Assembly (NCBI GenBank): GCA_030704615.1
Contig: CM060731.1
Coordinates: 86,842,756 to 86,906,755, forward strand
Direction: 5' to 3'
DNA length: 64,000 nt
From: Takakia lepidozioides
Taxonomy: Eukaryota > Streptophyta > Takakiopsida > Takakiales > Takakiaceae
Shown here piece after piece: positions 34,194-47,329 of the stretch. Under the pieces are notes generated by a model. That model was not told where the DNA came from, ran no database searches, and saw only the letters and a list, made by a program, of their open reading frames with translations. The position numbers were made by a program, and so were the translations under genes. Each line of letters starts with the position of its first letter. Position 1 is the stretch's first letter.

Positions 34194-34577
34194 TCATCCA
34201 TAGCCAGTCAATGTATACCAAAGGGAGTAGTCATGTAGCGCCGGGTACTTTTGTCCGACTCGACGGAGCCTCTTGGTACATGATGCCAAACACCAGAAAT
34301 ATTTGACAGGCTCCACCTTGTGGATGCCACTGGCACCCAACCAGTGCAGCACGACCATCATCGCCTCCTCAGCTTTGGCAATGTGTCGCTTTTCTTCCTC
34401 CTTCGCTGTCGGGCCCATTGTGACTTCCCTATAAAATCTGGCAAACCAATCGCGGCGCCACTCCAGCGCTTTCTCTAGTATCTCTTCGTCTGTGGGCGGT
34501 GCGTGGGAGCGCACACGCACCAAATTGCGATACCGGGCTCTGGACCGCCTGGGTACTGGCTCACGAAGCATTTTCAT
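34194..34577 (-). CDS. Short hypothetical ORF
   Basis: A 127-codon ORF with an Arg-rich N-terminus (MKMLREPVPRRSRARYRN), an acidic/Trp-rich middle (EEILEKALEWRRDWFARFYR), a Lys/Glu/Ala-rich helix and a C-terminal CLASCTKRLRRVGQK segment. Such helical, charged stretches occur in gag-like or replication-associated proteins, but no diagnostic motif is present. It may be a remnant. Confidence 0.3.
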   Translation of the reverse strand: MKMLREPVPRRSRARYRNLVRVRSHAPPTDEEILEKALEWRRDWFARFYREVTMGPTAKEEEKRHIAKAEEAMMVVLHWLGASGIHKVEPVKYFWCLASCTKRLRRVGQKYPALHDYSLWYTLTGYG

Positions 34578-36373
34578 GGAGTGAATTGAGGAGGCAGGAC
34601 GACTTCAAACGGCAAGCGTGGACTTGTTAGCGGTGCAGGACAACTGGAGGGGACTCTGGACAACCTATGACTCAGTGGCAGGGTCAAAGACCCCAGAGCC
34701 ATCACCAGGGATTTGATTTCCAATTATACCACAAAATATGTGTGTAGCGAAAATACGACGAATGGCGTGATGAAGCCATGTCTTCGCCTTGTAGATTAGG
34801 ACCTCCCTTGAGATTCGGGGTCGCCACCGGTGTTCGCACCTTGGGACCACCGATGGAGCTGAGAATTTACAAGCTGATACAAGGTATATAATTGTAGTTT
34901 GTCACCAAGTTTGGTGATTTATGGAGCTGATTAGCAGCGGGGCCAAATTATTGAGTCAATGGCACTCACAAGGCCTATTATTTGCATTTCTACTTCTTGG
35001 ATGGATGAAGAATCCTGGAATTCGCCTTGAGGAGCTGGATGGATGAAATGACAACTCGCGCCAACTGGTCATCCAACTGGATGGATGAAAAGACAGCTTT
35101 CATTTGCCTCTAAGACTTTTCATCCATGTAGAATAGTATATTATAGATCTTCCTAGGAAATAATAGTTTAATAAATATTTTTCCTTAAACTAATAGGCAC
35201 AACAACAGTATGAAAGAGGAGGCAAAGCTCTCTTATTCTTCATCTAGCTCATTTGCTTAGTTTCCTCTTGTTTGTTGTAGTGCTTGCTAGTTTTTTGGCT
35301 TGAGGAGGGGCTAGATCCTAGGGAGTGGAGCTTGAAGCTCCTAGTTAGGTAGGATTCTTGTAAGCTAAGGCAGGTGGCCTAGCTTTTGGGCCTTTGAGCC
35401 ATTTCAATTGTGGGCCTTGAGCCATTTTCATTTGTGAAGGAAGAGGGCAAGTTCATGTGGAGGAAAGTGACTGAGGACGAGTAGAGTAGGAGGGGCTGGT
35501 ATGGACTTATGGACGAGAGCCCAAGTGAAGGCCGCATAGAGTATCATTACTTGAGTCGATAGAGCATCCCAAGCACTCTCGCATAGAAAGGTTGATCCCA
35601 TCTTACCATTTCACCATTTGTGTATGTGATTCATTTATTTTCCAAGCAAAGCTTGAAGTTGAAAATTTGATTTAGCATCTTCAAAAGAGGAGAGTGTATT
35701 GTGGAGTCCCATTATTTCATGTCTAGAAGTGACAAGGGGAAGACCCCCATAGTTTATTGGTAAGGGCACCAATAGAGGCTTGTATTTGAATTGTTGGAAA
35801 AATGAATCTTTGTATTTGATTACTAATTTGAAAAAATAGCCAGCTCTGGCAAAGCACGCCAGTAGGCTGGATCTATGATATAAGGCCATTATAGGGCCTC
35901 TATGTGCTAATTGCCCCCGAGGTTTGCTATTTCATGAGCATGAGCGACATGAGCGGCATGAGCGGCATGAGCAGAGTAGTAACACAATCGGTTTTCATGA
36001 GCAGAAGTACAAATTTTGAAAATAAAAAACAATAAAAAACAATAATTTAATGCAATGTGTCAGGAAAAACAAATATATTAATCGGCCCCTTGAAGGGAAA
36101 ATTGCACTTTTGACAGTTGTGCTCATGATATTTCGTCTTCCGCTCATGCCAATTCCCAGCGACATGTGCAAATATGGCGCCGAATTTCGCGGTAATAGGG
36201 TCCGTAACCTGAAAAACGGCGACGTATTTCGCGGTAATAGGTCTCTCTGGCGAAAAATGGGAACGAATTCCGCGGCTATAGGTCCCCTCATGACAGGTAA
36301 TTCGGCGCCATTTTTCCAGTGCATGTTCGGACTTAGCCAGTTCGGACTTAGCATGTTCAGACGTGCAACTCAC

Positions 36374-38461
36374 CTCCCGCATATAGTCGCCGAACTGGAG
36401 GAAACGATAATGCCACCATGCTAGCCAACTGACCATTGCTCCCTCGTCTGATTTCCTTACAACACCTGACGATGTCCACCAAGCCCGTATGCATGCAAAC
36501 TGTGTCTCTGCATCATCCAAGGTAGGAGCGCGCTTCCACGCAAGGCACATGGAACGGTGCTCCTCTCTGAAATCTGGCGCCACGAGCCTGGTTGTGTACT
36601 GCGAAAGGCTTTGCAGAAAATGGAACCCACAAGATCTCTCCTTGCCTTCCATGGGAACATTGGGGTCTTGCCCGTACACCCTTCGGATGGCAGCCCAATT
36701 TGCTTGTGCGTTGTCTGCCATGAAACCACGGAAATTCGGAGGGGGCAATCCCGCCTTGGCCATCTGTTCGTTTATTCCCTGCCAAAGAAGCATCTCCGAT
36801 TGTGTGTCCTCTCCTTTCATCTCACAAATAGCAATTGTCATTAGCATCCTGCAGTGGGTGTCGTAGACATGTGCACCCATTGTCACCCACTGGTGATTTG
36901 TAATTCACTTGATATGGTCGAACATGACCAAACTGTTTGACAAGTTCCTACTCGTCATCCTGTCAACCAGTTCGACGCCGCTGCCAGGTCCACACGTGGA
37001 CATTTTGAATACGAAACAACGATCTGCCTCAGTCCATTGTCCTGGAAACCTACTTCCATGAATGTAGTCATATCCACATCGTCGCTTCACCTCCATAATG
37101 GAGTGCATATCCGAGCCACGCCCAATTTTCTGTTTGCATGAGACAATGTGGTTTCGGACATTCGGTGAACATACGTGGGACACCGACTCCAGCAATGCCT
37201 CCATTTCCTTCTCGTCGAGAGGAACTCTATCGGAGCCGTCTTCCGACATATTCTGGCCAATGCCATCTTATGGGCGGCTTGGAGCTGTATCTGTTTGGGT
37301 TTGGCACCCGATCTCAACTTAACCTCCTCCTGAACGAGCTGCTCTGCTTCGTGGGCAGCCTCCCGCGAGTTCCCCCTCGCCAATTTGTGACAATGGGAAC
37401 CAACGTGTATGCAAGCTGGTGTGAGGTCAGGGAAACGTGTGCAACACATAGAACTGCTTGGCATTACAAACAGACATGCAGTGTGGTGGTTCTTTGCAAT
37501 GCGCACACTTAAATGTGGAGTTCGGAACCTTCTCCTGAGCTCAAATGGTTGATGAGCTGTGCCTGTCCAATCGGTCTCGTTCCTGTGACCTCTGGATTTA
37601 AAGTGGAAGCAAGTTGGGGAGAAACACACCGCAACGCGCCCGCACAAACAACGTAGCGCACCCGCACACCATCGAGCATCTTCATGCTGGTGGTTTTGGT
37701 AACGCACCAAGGATGACCGTCATGTTTTCTATCCATATCTGTCAACATTCCGGACGCCCTCGAGTAGTCCGCCCGAGGAGGGAACTCAAAGAAGATATTA
37801 CCGTCGACGTCGGCGGGAAGGCATGTAACCGATTTAATTGCGAACTTGCTGTAGTCCAGCCCGGCCAGCTCCGACCGGTGTCCTCCAGGTGAAGCCCTCG
37901 CAGAATTTCAAGAATAGATCGAACTGCGGTGCTCGTGCTGGGAATATGACTCCCTCCTCCACTGACGTCCATTGAGGACTTGCCTGATCTCCAGGACGAC
38001 CTCGGAACTTCCATGACCTCGTCTGAGTCGGACAGGTTGTGAACAACCCGGTTCTGGCTCGTCTTCATGGATGGGTTCGGCTCTGGATTTACTTCGTTAC
38101 GGACTTCTCTCTTTGAGGTAGCCACTCTCTGATTCGCGGATTGTTTCGTGGAAGGCGCCAGGATAGAAGGTGCATTTGGCGGGCAAATGAAGTCCCCAAC
38201 AGCCCTGTATATGACGCTGTCCAATGGTGGAACTCGCCATTCCCTGCCATCGCCGAAATCATCGTGGAGCACAACAATACTGTCGACAACAAGGCCGTTA
38301 GAGTCCTTCCTTTCCTCCTCCAAAAAAACCGACCCCGGTTTTCAGGTGGTATCGAACGCACAGATATTTCTCCATCACCCGGCAGGTGTCCCCTCTGCAC
38401 GGAAATGAAGCTCTATGCTCGTGAGGAGGGCAGTACACTGTAGCGCTCGGTTTTCCGCCAT
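36374..38461 (-). pseudogene. Truncated MULE transposase of element C (exon 1 only)
   Basis: It is nearly identical to the element B copy, with the same TGA after FDHIK (about 36907) and the same 3' truncation at the intron-1 donor. Extra one-base differences near 37248, 37437, 37540, 37883 and 38450 break the frame further. Several are missing or extra single bases in runs. Confidence 0.88.
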
Positions 38462-38749
38462 GGGAGATGTGCACACAAGACTCCCAGGATGGAGTGCGGG
38501 GAAGCTCCCTGGTAGAAGGGGGATGCAGCGATGGGAATGAATGCGATGCCGATTTGTCCGAGCGACGAAGCCTGATCCAAATCCAGGGAGCCAACTATCT
38601 CAAAATCCACAGTCAGAGTGTTAATGAACCTTGTCTCCGGAATGCGGCCCCTGGTCTTTGCGCAATAACTGCCAACGGTATGCAGTCAGAAAGTGGGGGG
38701 CCGTCCGGATGATGACGGCTGAAGGGAGAAGCCGGCACCGTGCCGTCAC

Positions 38750-40575
38750 ATTACTACCCCCGAATGGAAATTCGGCACCCAATATCCAACAGGGGAAGCC
38801 CGGATGAAGTCGCCTCGGGCGCAGAGGCCGGCGCGTGTGCGACAAAGAACATCCCCTGGATGGAGATTCGGCGCCGAATTTCCATCCAGCAGGTAAAGGA
38901 AGTCGTGTCGGGGGGTCAGGCCGAAAACTGGCCGGCATAAAAACATCCCCAGATGGAAAAACGGCGCCGAATTTCCATCCGGGGCGGTTCGGATGCAGTC
39001 GGGGAGGGGGAGAGGCCGGCACTTGGCCGTCACATTTCAACCCCCGGACGGAAATTCGGCACCGAATATCGAACAGGGGACGCCCGGATGAAGTCGCCTC
39101 GGGCGTAGAGGTCGGCACGTGTTCGACAGAGAGCATCCCTTGGATGGAGATTCGGCGCCGAATTTCCATCCGGGCCCCCCCAAGGAAGTCTTGTCGGGGT
39201 GTCAGACTGAAAACTGGCCGACATAAAAACCTCCCCAGATGGGAAAACGGCGCCGAATTTCAATCCGGGGCCATTCCAATGCGGTTGGGGAGGGGGGAGA
39301 GGTCGGCACTGGCCGTCATATTTCAACCGCCGGACGGAAATTCGGCACCGAATATCCAACAGAGCGGCGGAGAGGCCGGCACCTCTCCGACAGAGACCAG
39401 CCCCCCGGATGGAAATTCGGCGCCGAATTTCCACCCAGCAGGTAAGTGCAATCCCGGATGGATGGAAATCCGCGCCGAATTCCATCCGGCAGGTAAGTGA
39501 AATCCCGGATCGATCGAAATCCGGCGCCGCATATCCATCCTGCAGGTAATTCGAATCCCGGATGGATGGAAATTCGGCGCCGAATTTCCATCCAGCAGGT
39601 AAGTGAAATCCCGGATCGATCGAAATCCGGCGCCTGCATATCCATCCTGCAGGTAATTCGAATCCCGGATGGATGGAAATTCGGCGCCGAATTTCCATCC
39701 AGCAGGTAAGTTGAATACCGGATGGATAGAAATCCGGCACCGAATTTCCATCCAGCTGGTAAGTCGGATCGCTGGCGTATGGATATTCGGCGCCGAATTT
39801 CCATTAGGCAGGTATTTCATCGCTGAGAATTACCTTCCTGCAGGTAATTCTGATCGATGAATTACCTTCCTGCAGGTAATTCTTATCGACGAAGGTAGGA
39901 AAGGTAATTCCTCGCTCAGAATTACCTGCAGGAAGGTAATTCATCGCTGAGAATACCTACAGGAAGGTAATTCATTGATCAGAATTACCTGCAGGAAGGT
40001 AATTCTCAGCGATGAAATACCTGCAGGATGGAAATTCGGCGCCGGATTTCGATCCATCCGGGATTCCAGTAACCTGCTGGATGCAAATGCGGCGCCGAAT
40101 TTCCATCCATCCGGGATTCGAATTACCTGCTGGAACGAAATTCGCGCCGAATTTCCATCCATCCGGGATTCGATTACCTGCAGGATGGAAATTCGGCGCC
40201 GAATTTCCATCCATCCGGGTTTCGAATTACCTGCAGGATAGAAATTCGGCGCCGGATTTCCATCCATCCGGGATTCCACTTACCTGTGGATGGAAATCCG
40301 GCCGGTGCCGGATCTCCATCCATCCGCTCTCCGACAACCTTGCGATGGAAATCCGGTGCCGATTTTCCATCCATCCGCTCTTCTTTCGAAATTACCTCCT
40401 GCATGACGGAATTTTGCGCGCCGACCTAGCTGCGGATGGAAATTCGGCGCCGGATTTCCATCCATCCGCTCTTGGAATTACCTGCATGACTGGAAAATGG
40501 CGCCGAATTTCCGATTTTGGTGCAAGTCAGATCTGGGACTTAGCCATTTTCGGCCCCGAAATGGAAAAATGGCGC

Positions 40576-40612
<37 letters not shown>

Positions 40613-40949
40613 GCCATTTTTCCATGTCGGGGCCGAAAACGGCTAAGTCCCAGATCTGACTGGCACCCAAATCGGAATTCGGCGCCATTTTCCGTCATGC
40701 AGGTAATTCCAAGAGCGGATGGATGGAAATCCGGCGGCGGATTTTCATCCATCCGCTCTTCGAATTACCACCTGCTGACGGAAATTTTGCGCGCCGACTT
40801 AACCGGTGGAATGGAAATCCGGCCCGGATTTCCATCCATCCGCTCTTGGAATTACCTGCATGACTGGAAAAATGGCGCCGAATTTCCGATTTTGGTGCAA
40901 GTCAGATATGGGGACTTAGCCATTTACGGCCCCGAAATGGAAAAAAGGC

Positions 40950-40997
<48 letters not shown>

Positions 40998-42445
40998 GCC
41001 ATTTTTCCATGTCGGGGCCGAAAACGGCTAAGTCCCAGATCTGGCTGGCACCCAAATCGGAAATTCGGCGCCATTTTTCCAGTCATGCAGGTAATTCCAA
41101 GAGCGGATGGATGGAAATCCGGCGCCGGATTTTCATCCATCCGCTCTTCGAATTACCTGCATGACGGAAATTTTGCGCGCCGACTTACCTGGTGGATGAA
41201 ATCCGGCGCCGGATTTCCATCCATCCGCTCTTGGAATTACCTTGCATGACTGGAAAAAATGGTGCCGAATTTCCGATTTTGGTGCAAGTCAGATCTGGGA
41301 CTTAGCCATTTTCGGCCCCAAATGGAAAAATGGCGCCAAAAAAAAAAAAAAAAAAAAAAAACCGCCATTTTTCCATGTCGGGGCCGAAAACGGCTTAGTG
41401 CCAGATCTGACTGGCATCCAAAATCGGAAATTCGGCGCCATTTTTCCAGTCATGCAGGTAATTCCAAGAGCGGATGGATGGAAATCCGGCGCCGGATTTT
41501 CATCCATCCGCTCTTCGAATTACCTGCATGACGGAAATTTGCACGCCGACTTACCTGGTGGATGGAAATCCGGCTCCGGATTTCCATCCATCCGCTCTTC
41601 GAATTACCTGCATGACTGGAAAAATGGCGCCGAATTCCGATTTTGGTGCCAGTCAGATCTGGGACTTAGCCATTTCGGCAACGAAATGGAAAAATGTCGC
41701 CGAAAATAAATAAATAAATTTAAAAAAAAAAAACGCCATTATTCTTGTTGGGGGCCGAAAACGGCTAAGTCCCAGATCTGACTGGCACCCAAAATCGGAA
41801 TTCGGCGCCATTTTTCCAGTCATGCAGGTAATTCCAAGAGCGGATGGATGGAAATCCGGCGCCGGATTTTCATCCATCGCTCTTCGAATTACCTGCATGA
41901 CGGAATTTTTGCGCGCCGACCTAGCTGGCGGATGGTATCCCTCCGCGCCGGATTTCCATCCATCCGCTCTTCGAATTACCTGCATGACTGGAAAAATGGC
42001 GCCGAATTTCCGATTTTGGTGCCAGTCAGATCTGGGACTTAGCCATTTTCGGCCCCGAAATGGAAAAATGGCGCCGAAAATAAAATAAAAAGAAAATAAA
42101 AATAAATAAATAAACGCCATTTTTCGAGTTCGTGGCCGAAAACGGCTAAGTCCCAGATCTGACTGGCACCCCAAATCGGAAATTCGGCGCCATTTTTCCA
42201 TTTCTGGCCCAGTCAGATCTGGGACTTAGCCATTTTCGGCCCCGAACTGGATAAATCGCGCCGGAAAAAAAAAAAAAAAAAAAACAAAAACAAAAAAAAA
42301 AAAACCGATATTTTTCTAGTCCGGGCCGAAAACGGCTAAGTCCCAGATCTGACTGGCACCCAAATCGGAATTCGGCGCCATTTTTCCAGTTCTGGGCCAA
42401 GTCAGATCTGGGACTTAGCCATTTTCGGCCCCGAACAGGAAAAAT
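38750..42445. repeat. Palindromic arrays and poly(A) hairpins of element C
   Basis: Same organisation as in B: long units (38750-39400), GGCGCC palindromes (39400-39800), AATTACC hub (39825-40020), inverted palindromes (40025-40480) and poly(A)-loop hairpins with A-runs near 40578, 40951 and 41338. Many units are shortened by one base against the duplicate at 47.3-51.0 kb. Confidence 0.9.
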
Positions 42446-42449
42446 GGAA

Positions 42450-42950
42450 GTTGAAGACTCCCACAAGCTGAAACCATACTCCACACATGCACCACTTGCT
42501 TCTTAACACCTGAGCTCTTCTTGAACTCCTCAAACCCTGCAACACTTGCAGAACAGAGCTTCTTCACAAGCTCTCAAACTTTCAATGATGCTCTTCTTGA
42601 AGACCTCCTCTTGTACATAAACACCACAAGATTTTCTTCTTGCAAACCCTGCAACAGCTTGTAACTTAAGAGCTATCTATCAAGCTCTTTTCCACACACA
42701 AGTGTTAACTATGCTAACACCTTGCACTTATAGATGTAAGCAGGTCTTCTTCTAGTGATGGAAATGGTGAAAAGAGGAGAAACCATTCTATCACGTTATA
42801 TAAGTCAAGCCAATGGCACCTTTGCTAAAAGACTCCACCATACAGACCTCACCCACTCTCCATCTCAAGTACTAGAGCGAGTTCAATTGGCTCAACTTTT
42901 GTTTGACCACATGTTTTTTGAAAGCAGAGGCATAGCCAGTGGGTACTTCA
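42450..42950. other. Unique island of element C
   Basis: Counterpart of 27990-28498, with the same GAAGACTCCCACAAGC start and the same short ORF (42755-42967). Confidence 0.6.
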
Positions 42951-43886
42951 GGGCCGAAAATGGCTAAGTCCCTAGAGTGGCTGGCAACCAAAATCGGAAA
43001 TTCGGCGCCATTTTGCCAGTTCCGGGCCCAGTCAGATCTGGGACTTAGCCATTTTAGGCCCCGAACTGGTAAAATGGCACCGAAAAAAAAAAAAAAAAAA
43101 AAAAAAAAACGCCATTGTTCTAGTTCGGGGCCTAAAATGGCTAAGTCCCAGATCTGACTGGCACCAAAATCGGAATTTCGGCGCCATTTTTCCAGTTCCG
43201 GGCCTAGTCAGATCTGGGACTTAGCCATTTTCGACAAGTAAATGCAATAAAGTTGCATTTCAAGTCCACTGGTGCCACATTCCAACTTCACATGACCCTA
43301 TTTCCGTGCCTCCTAACCTTATTTCCGTGGACTTACAATGGTCTGCTCATGTTTTTTTTTTTTTCCGCTCATGCTCATGCCGCTCATGAAATAGCAGCCC
43401 CCTTGCCCCCCCCCCCCCCCCCCCCCACTAGCAAGCCATGGAGGCTAGGGAGGGTGTGGTTGTATTTTTTTGTCTTGGGGGTTGGGGCGGGCTAATTTCG
43501 CTTGACAGCAACTGCCCCAAAAGTTGCGAGCAGCCCGGGAGGAGCCCGGTGCTGCGCCTAGAGAGTAGGGACTTGATTACTTAAGCGTGGAGGCAGCCGT
43601 GGCCCAGCCACGAGGTACGGGCGCGGGACCCCAGCGCTGACCTTAAGTCGTACTGAGATCAAGTACATCATCCGCGTGGCTCAGGCTTGAGGCTCTGAAG
43701 CGTGCGAGCAAGACGCGGGTCTTTACCCCGCTGGATAACCAAAAGTTAGACGGACCGGTGGACGCTGGAGTTAATCGCAGCGGTCCACGGTTTGGACCGC
43801 TACGCGCGGATCTGCGCCCCGCCACGTGGCGGGGGCGTTTTAACCCAGCGGGCCATGCGTCTACAAATTCCCTTAAAGGGGGGTAT

Positions 43887-44924
43887 TGTTAAGTGAATTT
43901 ACAACCTTGTGCTAAAATTTCCTTTTAGATGACTTTTAGAACCAATTAATGGGAAAGCATGATCTATAAAGAATATTAACACCAATTGATATGGGCTTTG
44001 AACTTGAGACCTACTCACGAATATGAGGTGTGAGAATAATTTAAAAACATTTCAAAACTTTTGTTGTGTCAGGGATCTTAAAACAATGTAAGGGGGTGAA
44101 ATCTGGCTTGGACCCACCAGTGGTTTTTTATTATTTACGCATGCATGTTCTGGACTAACGAATGTAGTTGCAGGGGATGAGCTCTCAGCGAGAATCATTC
44201 ATCCGATAGGGCCACGGCAGTTCCCCGCGGCAGGGAACGGTTCCCAGGTGTTCATCGGTTCTCATTGGGTTCCCATAGGGTTCCCAGGGGCATCTTTAGG
44301 CACCAATGATATCTTTGGATTCCCCACATGATTTCCTATAGGGGAGGTATTTTTCCTGATTTTCTTAATTTCTTTTATTTTCCAGCATTTCTGATTTGCG
44401 AAATTGCTTAATTAGGATATATGAACGTGGTGCTTGTTATAGCCTGCAGGGCGTTGATTAAACTGATTGAATTTGTTGAATTGAGGGGCTTAGAACTACC
44501 TTATTGAATTGAGTGAACCTATTGGAGGATGATAGACATTTGGCCACTCCGTTGCTAAAACAAATATTTAGGCACCGGGGTAGGAAGTGTTGGCCCTTCC
44601 ATTGAGAGGTGACTTGAACTCAAGCCCTCGGCGAAGGAGGGGCAGTGGGAGAGGACGATTTTCCCTCTCCTCCCTAGGCTCGGTAGGTGCCTTGTGAAGG
44701 GATTAAAACATGTTCCGGCTATAGCGGCTTGGGGGCCTAGACGGTAGAATTAGACAATAAAATTAGATAGTGATCATAGCCACCATGTACGACCACGGAC
44801 CCCCTGCACTAACCGCAGTCGGGTAGGCGGTTCAGTGAGCCCAACCTACACCGCAACTTACCTCAGCCCCCCTAGACTACTATGTCGTCACCCTGACCGC
44901 GCGCGCTCAGGGCTCGTCATATGA
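43887..44924 (+). repeat. LTR-like block with a possible tRNA-Asp-type primer site (first copy)
   Basis: A block beginning TGTTAAGTGAATTTACAACC (43887) is followed about 1 kb later by TGGCGCGTCTGCCGGGAGG (near 44926), resembling the tRNA-Asp primer-binding sites of some plant gypsy elements. It could be the 5' LTR of gypsy copy 3 or of another element. No matching 3' LTR is in the window. The preceding 43411-43886, a GC-rich stretch after a C-run, shows no gene. Confidence 0.35.
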
Positions 44925-45397
44925 ATGGCGCGTCTGCCGGGAGGTAAGTGAATAGTCAGGACTTCTCCAAATTGTTATGGACGAACTAACAATATGCGTT
45001 CTCGTCCTGATCTGTTTTTATGCAATACTTTATTAGGAGTTTGGATCAGTGTTCATTAAAATTACTAACGCCATGGCAATCATGAAGCTGCAGCATGGCC
45101 ACCGATCATATGGAAGCCCATCGTTTTTACTTGTCTTTCGAGGCACGCGTGGTGGGACTTTACCGTGTTATTTCCGGCACCCGATCCGGCGAAGTGCGAA
45201 CCGAAGATGCAATCGTAGTTTGTAGGTTAATGCACGGCCGCATACTGGACATCGCCGAAGAGTATTGAGGGTATTGGATTTCGGCCAAAGTAGGGCCATT
45301 AGGGGACAAGGCTCTCACTGCCCCCATCTCTTCTTTTTTCAGGTTTAATACACGTTGGCCCGGGTGCTGCCAACCTCCCTTCTTAGGGAATCTCAAT

Positions 45398-45676
45398 GTG
45401 CAATCCTCGTTAGAGGCACATCTCGCCTGGCAAGTGGCGTATTTAGGGTGTTGCCCCTTGTGTCGCACCATCGCGGACGAAGGCATCGATTTCCATCATC
45501 CTCTTCCCACTATTCAGAGGTCTGGGGAGGCCACCTCCTTCTTGAGCAAAAAGAGCTTTATTGATCTTCCATTTGACTGGATGTGTTGGCTGTTTGGGTG
45601 TGGGTTAGAAGATTATCTGGAGGTAGAGGAACGCCTACCTCAATACAGACCTGAACAGCAAGGTGACAAGTTATAA
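45398..45676 (+). CDS. Hypothetical ORF upstream of the gypsy protease (first copy)
   Basis: A 92-codon ORF with a CCPLCR...HHPLPT Cys/His pattern and an aromatic segment (FDWMCWLFGCGLEDYLEVEE). It ends just after gypsy-homologous sequence begins (near 45640), so it may be an exon-like remnant fused to the 5'-truncated gypsy. The family is not recognised. Confidence 0.3.
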   Translation: MQSSLEAHLAWQVAYLGCCPLCRTIADEGIDFHHPLPTIQRSGEATSFLSKKSFIDLPFDWMCWLFGCGLEDYLEVEERLPQYRPEQQGDKL

Positions 45677-46517
45677 TGTTAAACCTGAAGGGCCAGAAAC
45701 TGTCATGGACTTTGATGATTCCATGCCAGTAATCCAATTGAGAATTGGAAGCACAGACCTGACTGATGTACTGATAGATGGAGGCTCGGGAGTGAATATC
45801 ATGACAGACCAATTAAGGCAGAAGCTTGGACTGAGTAACATGAAACCAGCCCCATTCACAGTAGCAATGGCAGATCAAATGAGTGTACAGCCATTGGGCT
45901 TGATAAGAGGAATAAAGATACAGATTCAGAAGATGATCTTTAAGATCGCAGTGACTGTGTTGAAAATGGATGATGTCATGGAAGCTTACTCCTTATTGCT
46001 GGGTCAACCATGGCTGAAACAGGCCAGGATATTCCATGATTGGAATTCCCAGTTACTGACTGTGCATGATGGGAAGCACAAGATACAGGTCACCACTAAG
46101 AAATCTAGTAGGCTACCTGCTACCAGAAGACCTCGAGGAGTCAGAGAGTATGACTGGAGGGAAGGACTTGATGAAGGGCAGGAGGCTACTCTGTTTGCTG
46201 CACACCCAAAGTGGGAGCAGGTTGCAGAAATACAACTCGGAGGACTAAGTTGTTTCAAGGGTATATGCTGTGGTGCAGTATCAGCAACACCAATTGAGGG
46301 GGAAACAAGCAGTTACCCACCACATTTCTATGAAGAGAGAGAGGGAGAAATAGAAATCATAGAGGAACCAACCACTGTGAGTTTACAGGATGAAGTAGTG
46401 GCTGGATGGACTATCACAGCTGAAGAGCAGGTGAGAGAAGTCAATGTGGGAACTGAGAAGGAACCAAGAACAGTGAAAGTTGGGGCTGACTTGGAGCCGG
46501 AATTCTTTGAAGAAGCT
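45663..46517 (+). pseudogene. Gypsy copy 3 protease fragment (duplicate, cut at 46517)
   Basis: Protein sequence identical to the start of 54256-55542 (MDFDDSMPVIQ, LIDGGSGVNIM, YSLLLGQPWLKQ) up to PEFFEEA, then abruptly joined to antisense MULE transposase sequence. No RT follows. Confidence 0.85.
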
Positions 46518-47040
46518 GGGAATATGACTCCCTCCTCCACTGACGTCCATTGAGGACTTGCCTGATCTCCAGGACGACCTCGGAACTTCCATGACCTCGT
46601 CTGAGTCGGACAGGTTGTGAACAACCCGGTTCTGGCTCGTCTTCATGGATGGGTTCGGCTCTGGATTTACTTCGTTACGGACTTCTCTCTTTGAGGTAGC
46701 CACTCTCTGATTCGCGGATTGTTTCGTGGAAGGCGCCAGGATAGAAGGTGCATTTGGCGGGCAAATGAAGTCCCCAACAGCCCTGTATATGACGCTGTCC
46801 AATGGTGGAACTCGCCATTCCCTGCCATCGCCGAAATCATCGTGGAGCACAACAATACTGTCGACAACAAGGCCGTTAGAGTCCTTCCTTTCCTCCTCCA
46901 AAAAAACCGACCCCGGTTTTCAGGTGGTATCGAACGCACAGATATTTCTCCATCACCCGGCAGGTGTCCCCTCTGCACGGAAATGAAGCTCTATGCTCGT
47001 GAGGAGGGCAGTACACTGTAGCGCTCGGGTTTTCCGCCAT
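46518..47040 (-). pseudogene. N-terminal fragment of MULE transposase (element D)
   Basis: Covers MAENPS (47040) to about DVSGGGSHIPS; the catalytic region is absent because of the duplication junction. It keeps the in-frame CRGDTCRVM form that element A has lost, with a later shift at the F/C run near 46915. Confidence 0.85.
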
Positions 47041-47329
47041 GGGAGATGTGCACACAAGACTCCCAGGATGGAGTGCGGGGAAGCTCCCTGGTAGAAGGGG
47101 GATGCAGCGATGGGAATGAATGCGATGCCGATTTGTCCGAGCGACGAAGCCTGATCCAAATCCAGGGAGCCAACTATCTCAAAAATCCACAGTCAGAGTG
47201 TTAATGAACCTTGTCTCCGGAATGCGGCCCCTGGTCTTTGCGCAATAACTGCCAACGGTATGCAGTCAGAAAGTGGGGGGCCGTCCGGATGATGACGGCT
47301 GAAGGGGAGAAGCCGGCACCGTGCCGTCA

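Larger units (their letters stand above)
31829..35918. other. Largely non-coding spacer between gypsy copy 2 and element C
   Basis: Mostly AT-richer sequence with short ORFs and no recognisable protein domain or RNA gene. It contains the duplicated block at 32524-33690 and two short ORFs listed separately. From 34600 to 35918 I see only degenerate GGATGGATGAA motifs and nothing that supports a gene. Confidence 0.5.
35919..43402. mobile_element. MULE element C (7,484 bp), close relative of B
   Basis: The left end GAGGTTTGCTATTTCATGAG (35919) and right end ...CATGAAATAGCAGCCCCC (43402) match element B. The flanks are TTGCCCCC at 35911-35918 and 43403-43410, an 8- to 9-bp direct repeat blurred by the C-run. 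It contains the same truncated transposase, hub (near 39900), poly(A) hairpins and unique island. Numerous one-base gaps relative to B and D lie between about 37.2 and 43.2 kb. Confidence 0.88.
37940..46517. repeat. First copy of an ~8.6-kb direct duplication
   Basis: This segment (most of element C, a spacer with an LTR-like block and the start of gypsy copy 3) is repeated immediately at 46518-55110. Its right end joins protease codons directly to mid-transposase sequence over the shared bases GCT. It is 8,578 bp long against 8,593 bp in the second copy. Confidence 0.92.

Noticed and set aside
33759-34577. A two-exon host gene made of the two short ORFs
   Set aside because: They lie on opposite strands and no splice signals connect either one to neighbouring frames.
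43411-43886. GC-rich block considered as a structural RNA gene
   Set aside because: No rRNA or tRNA signature was recognised, and it lies between a MULE end and an LTR-like block.
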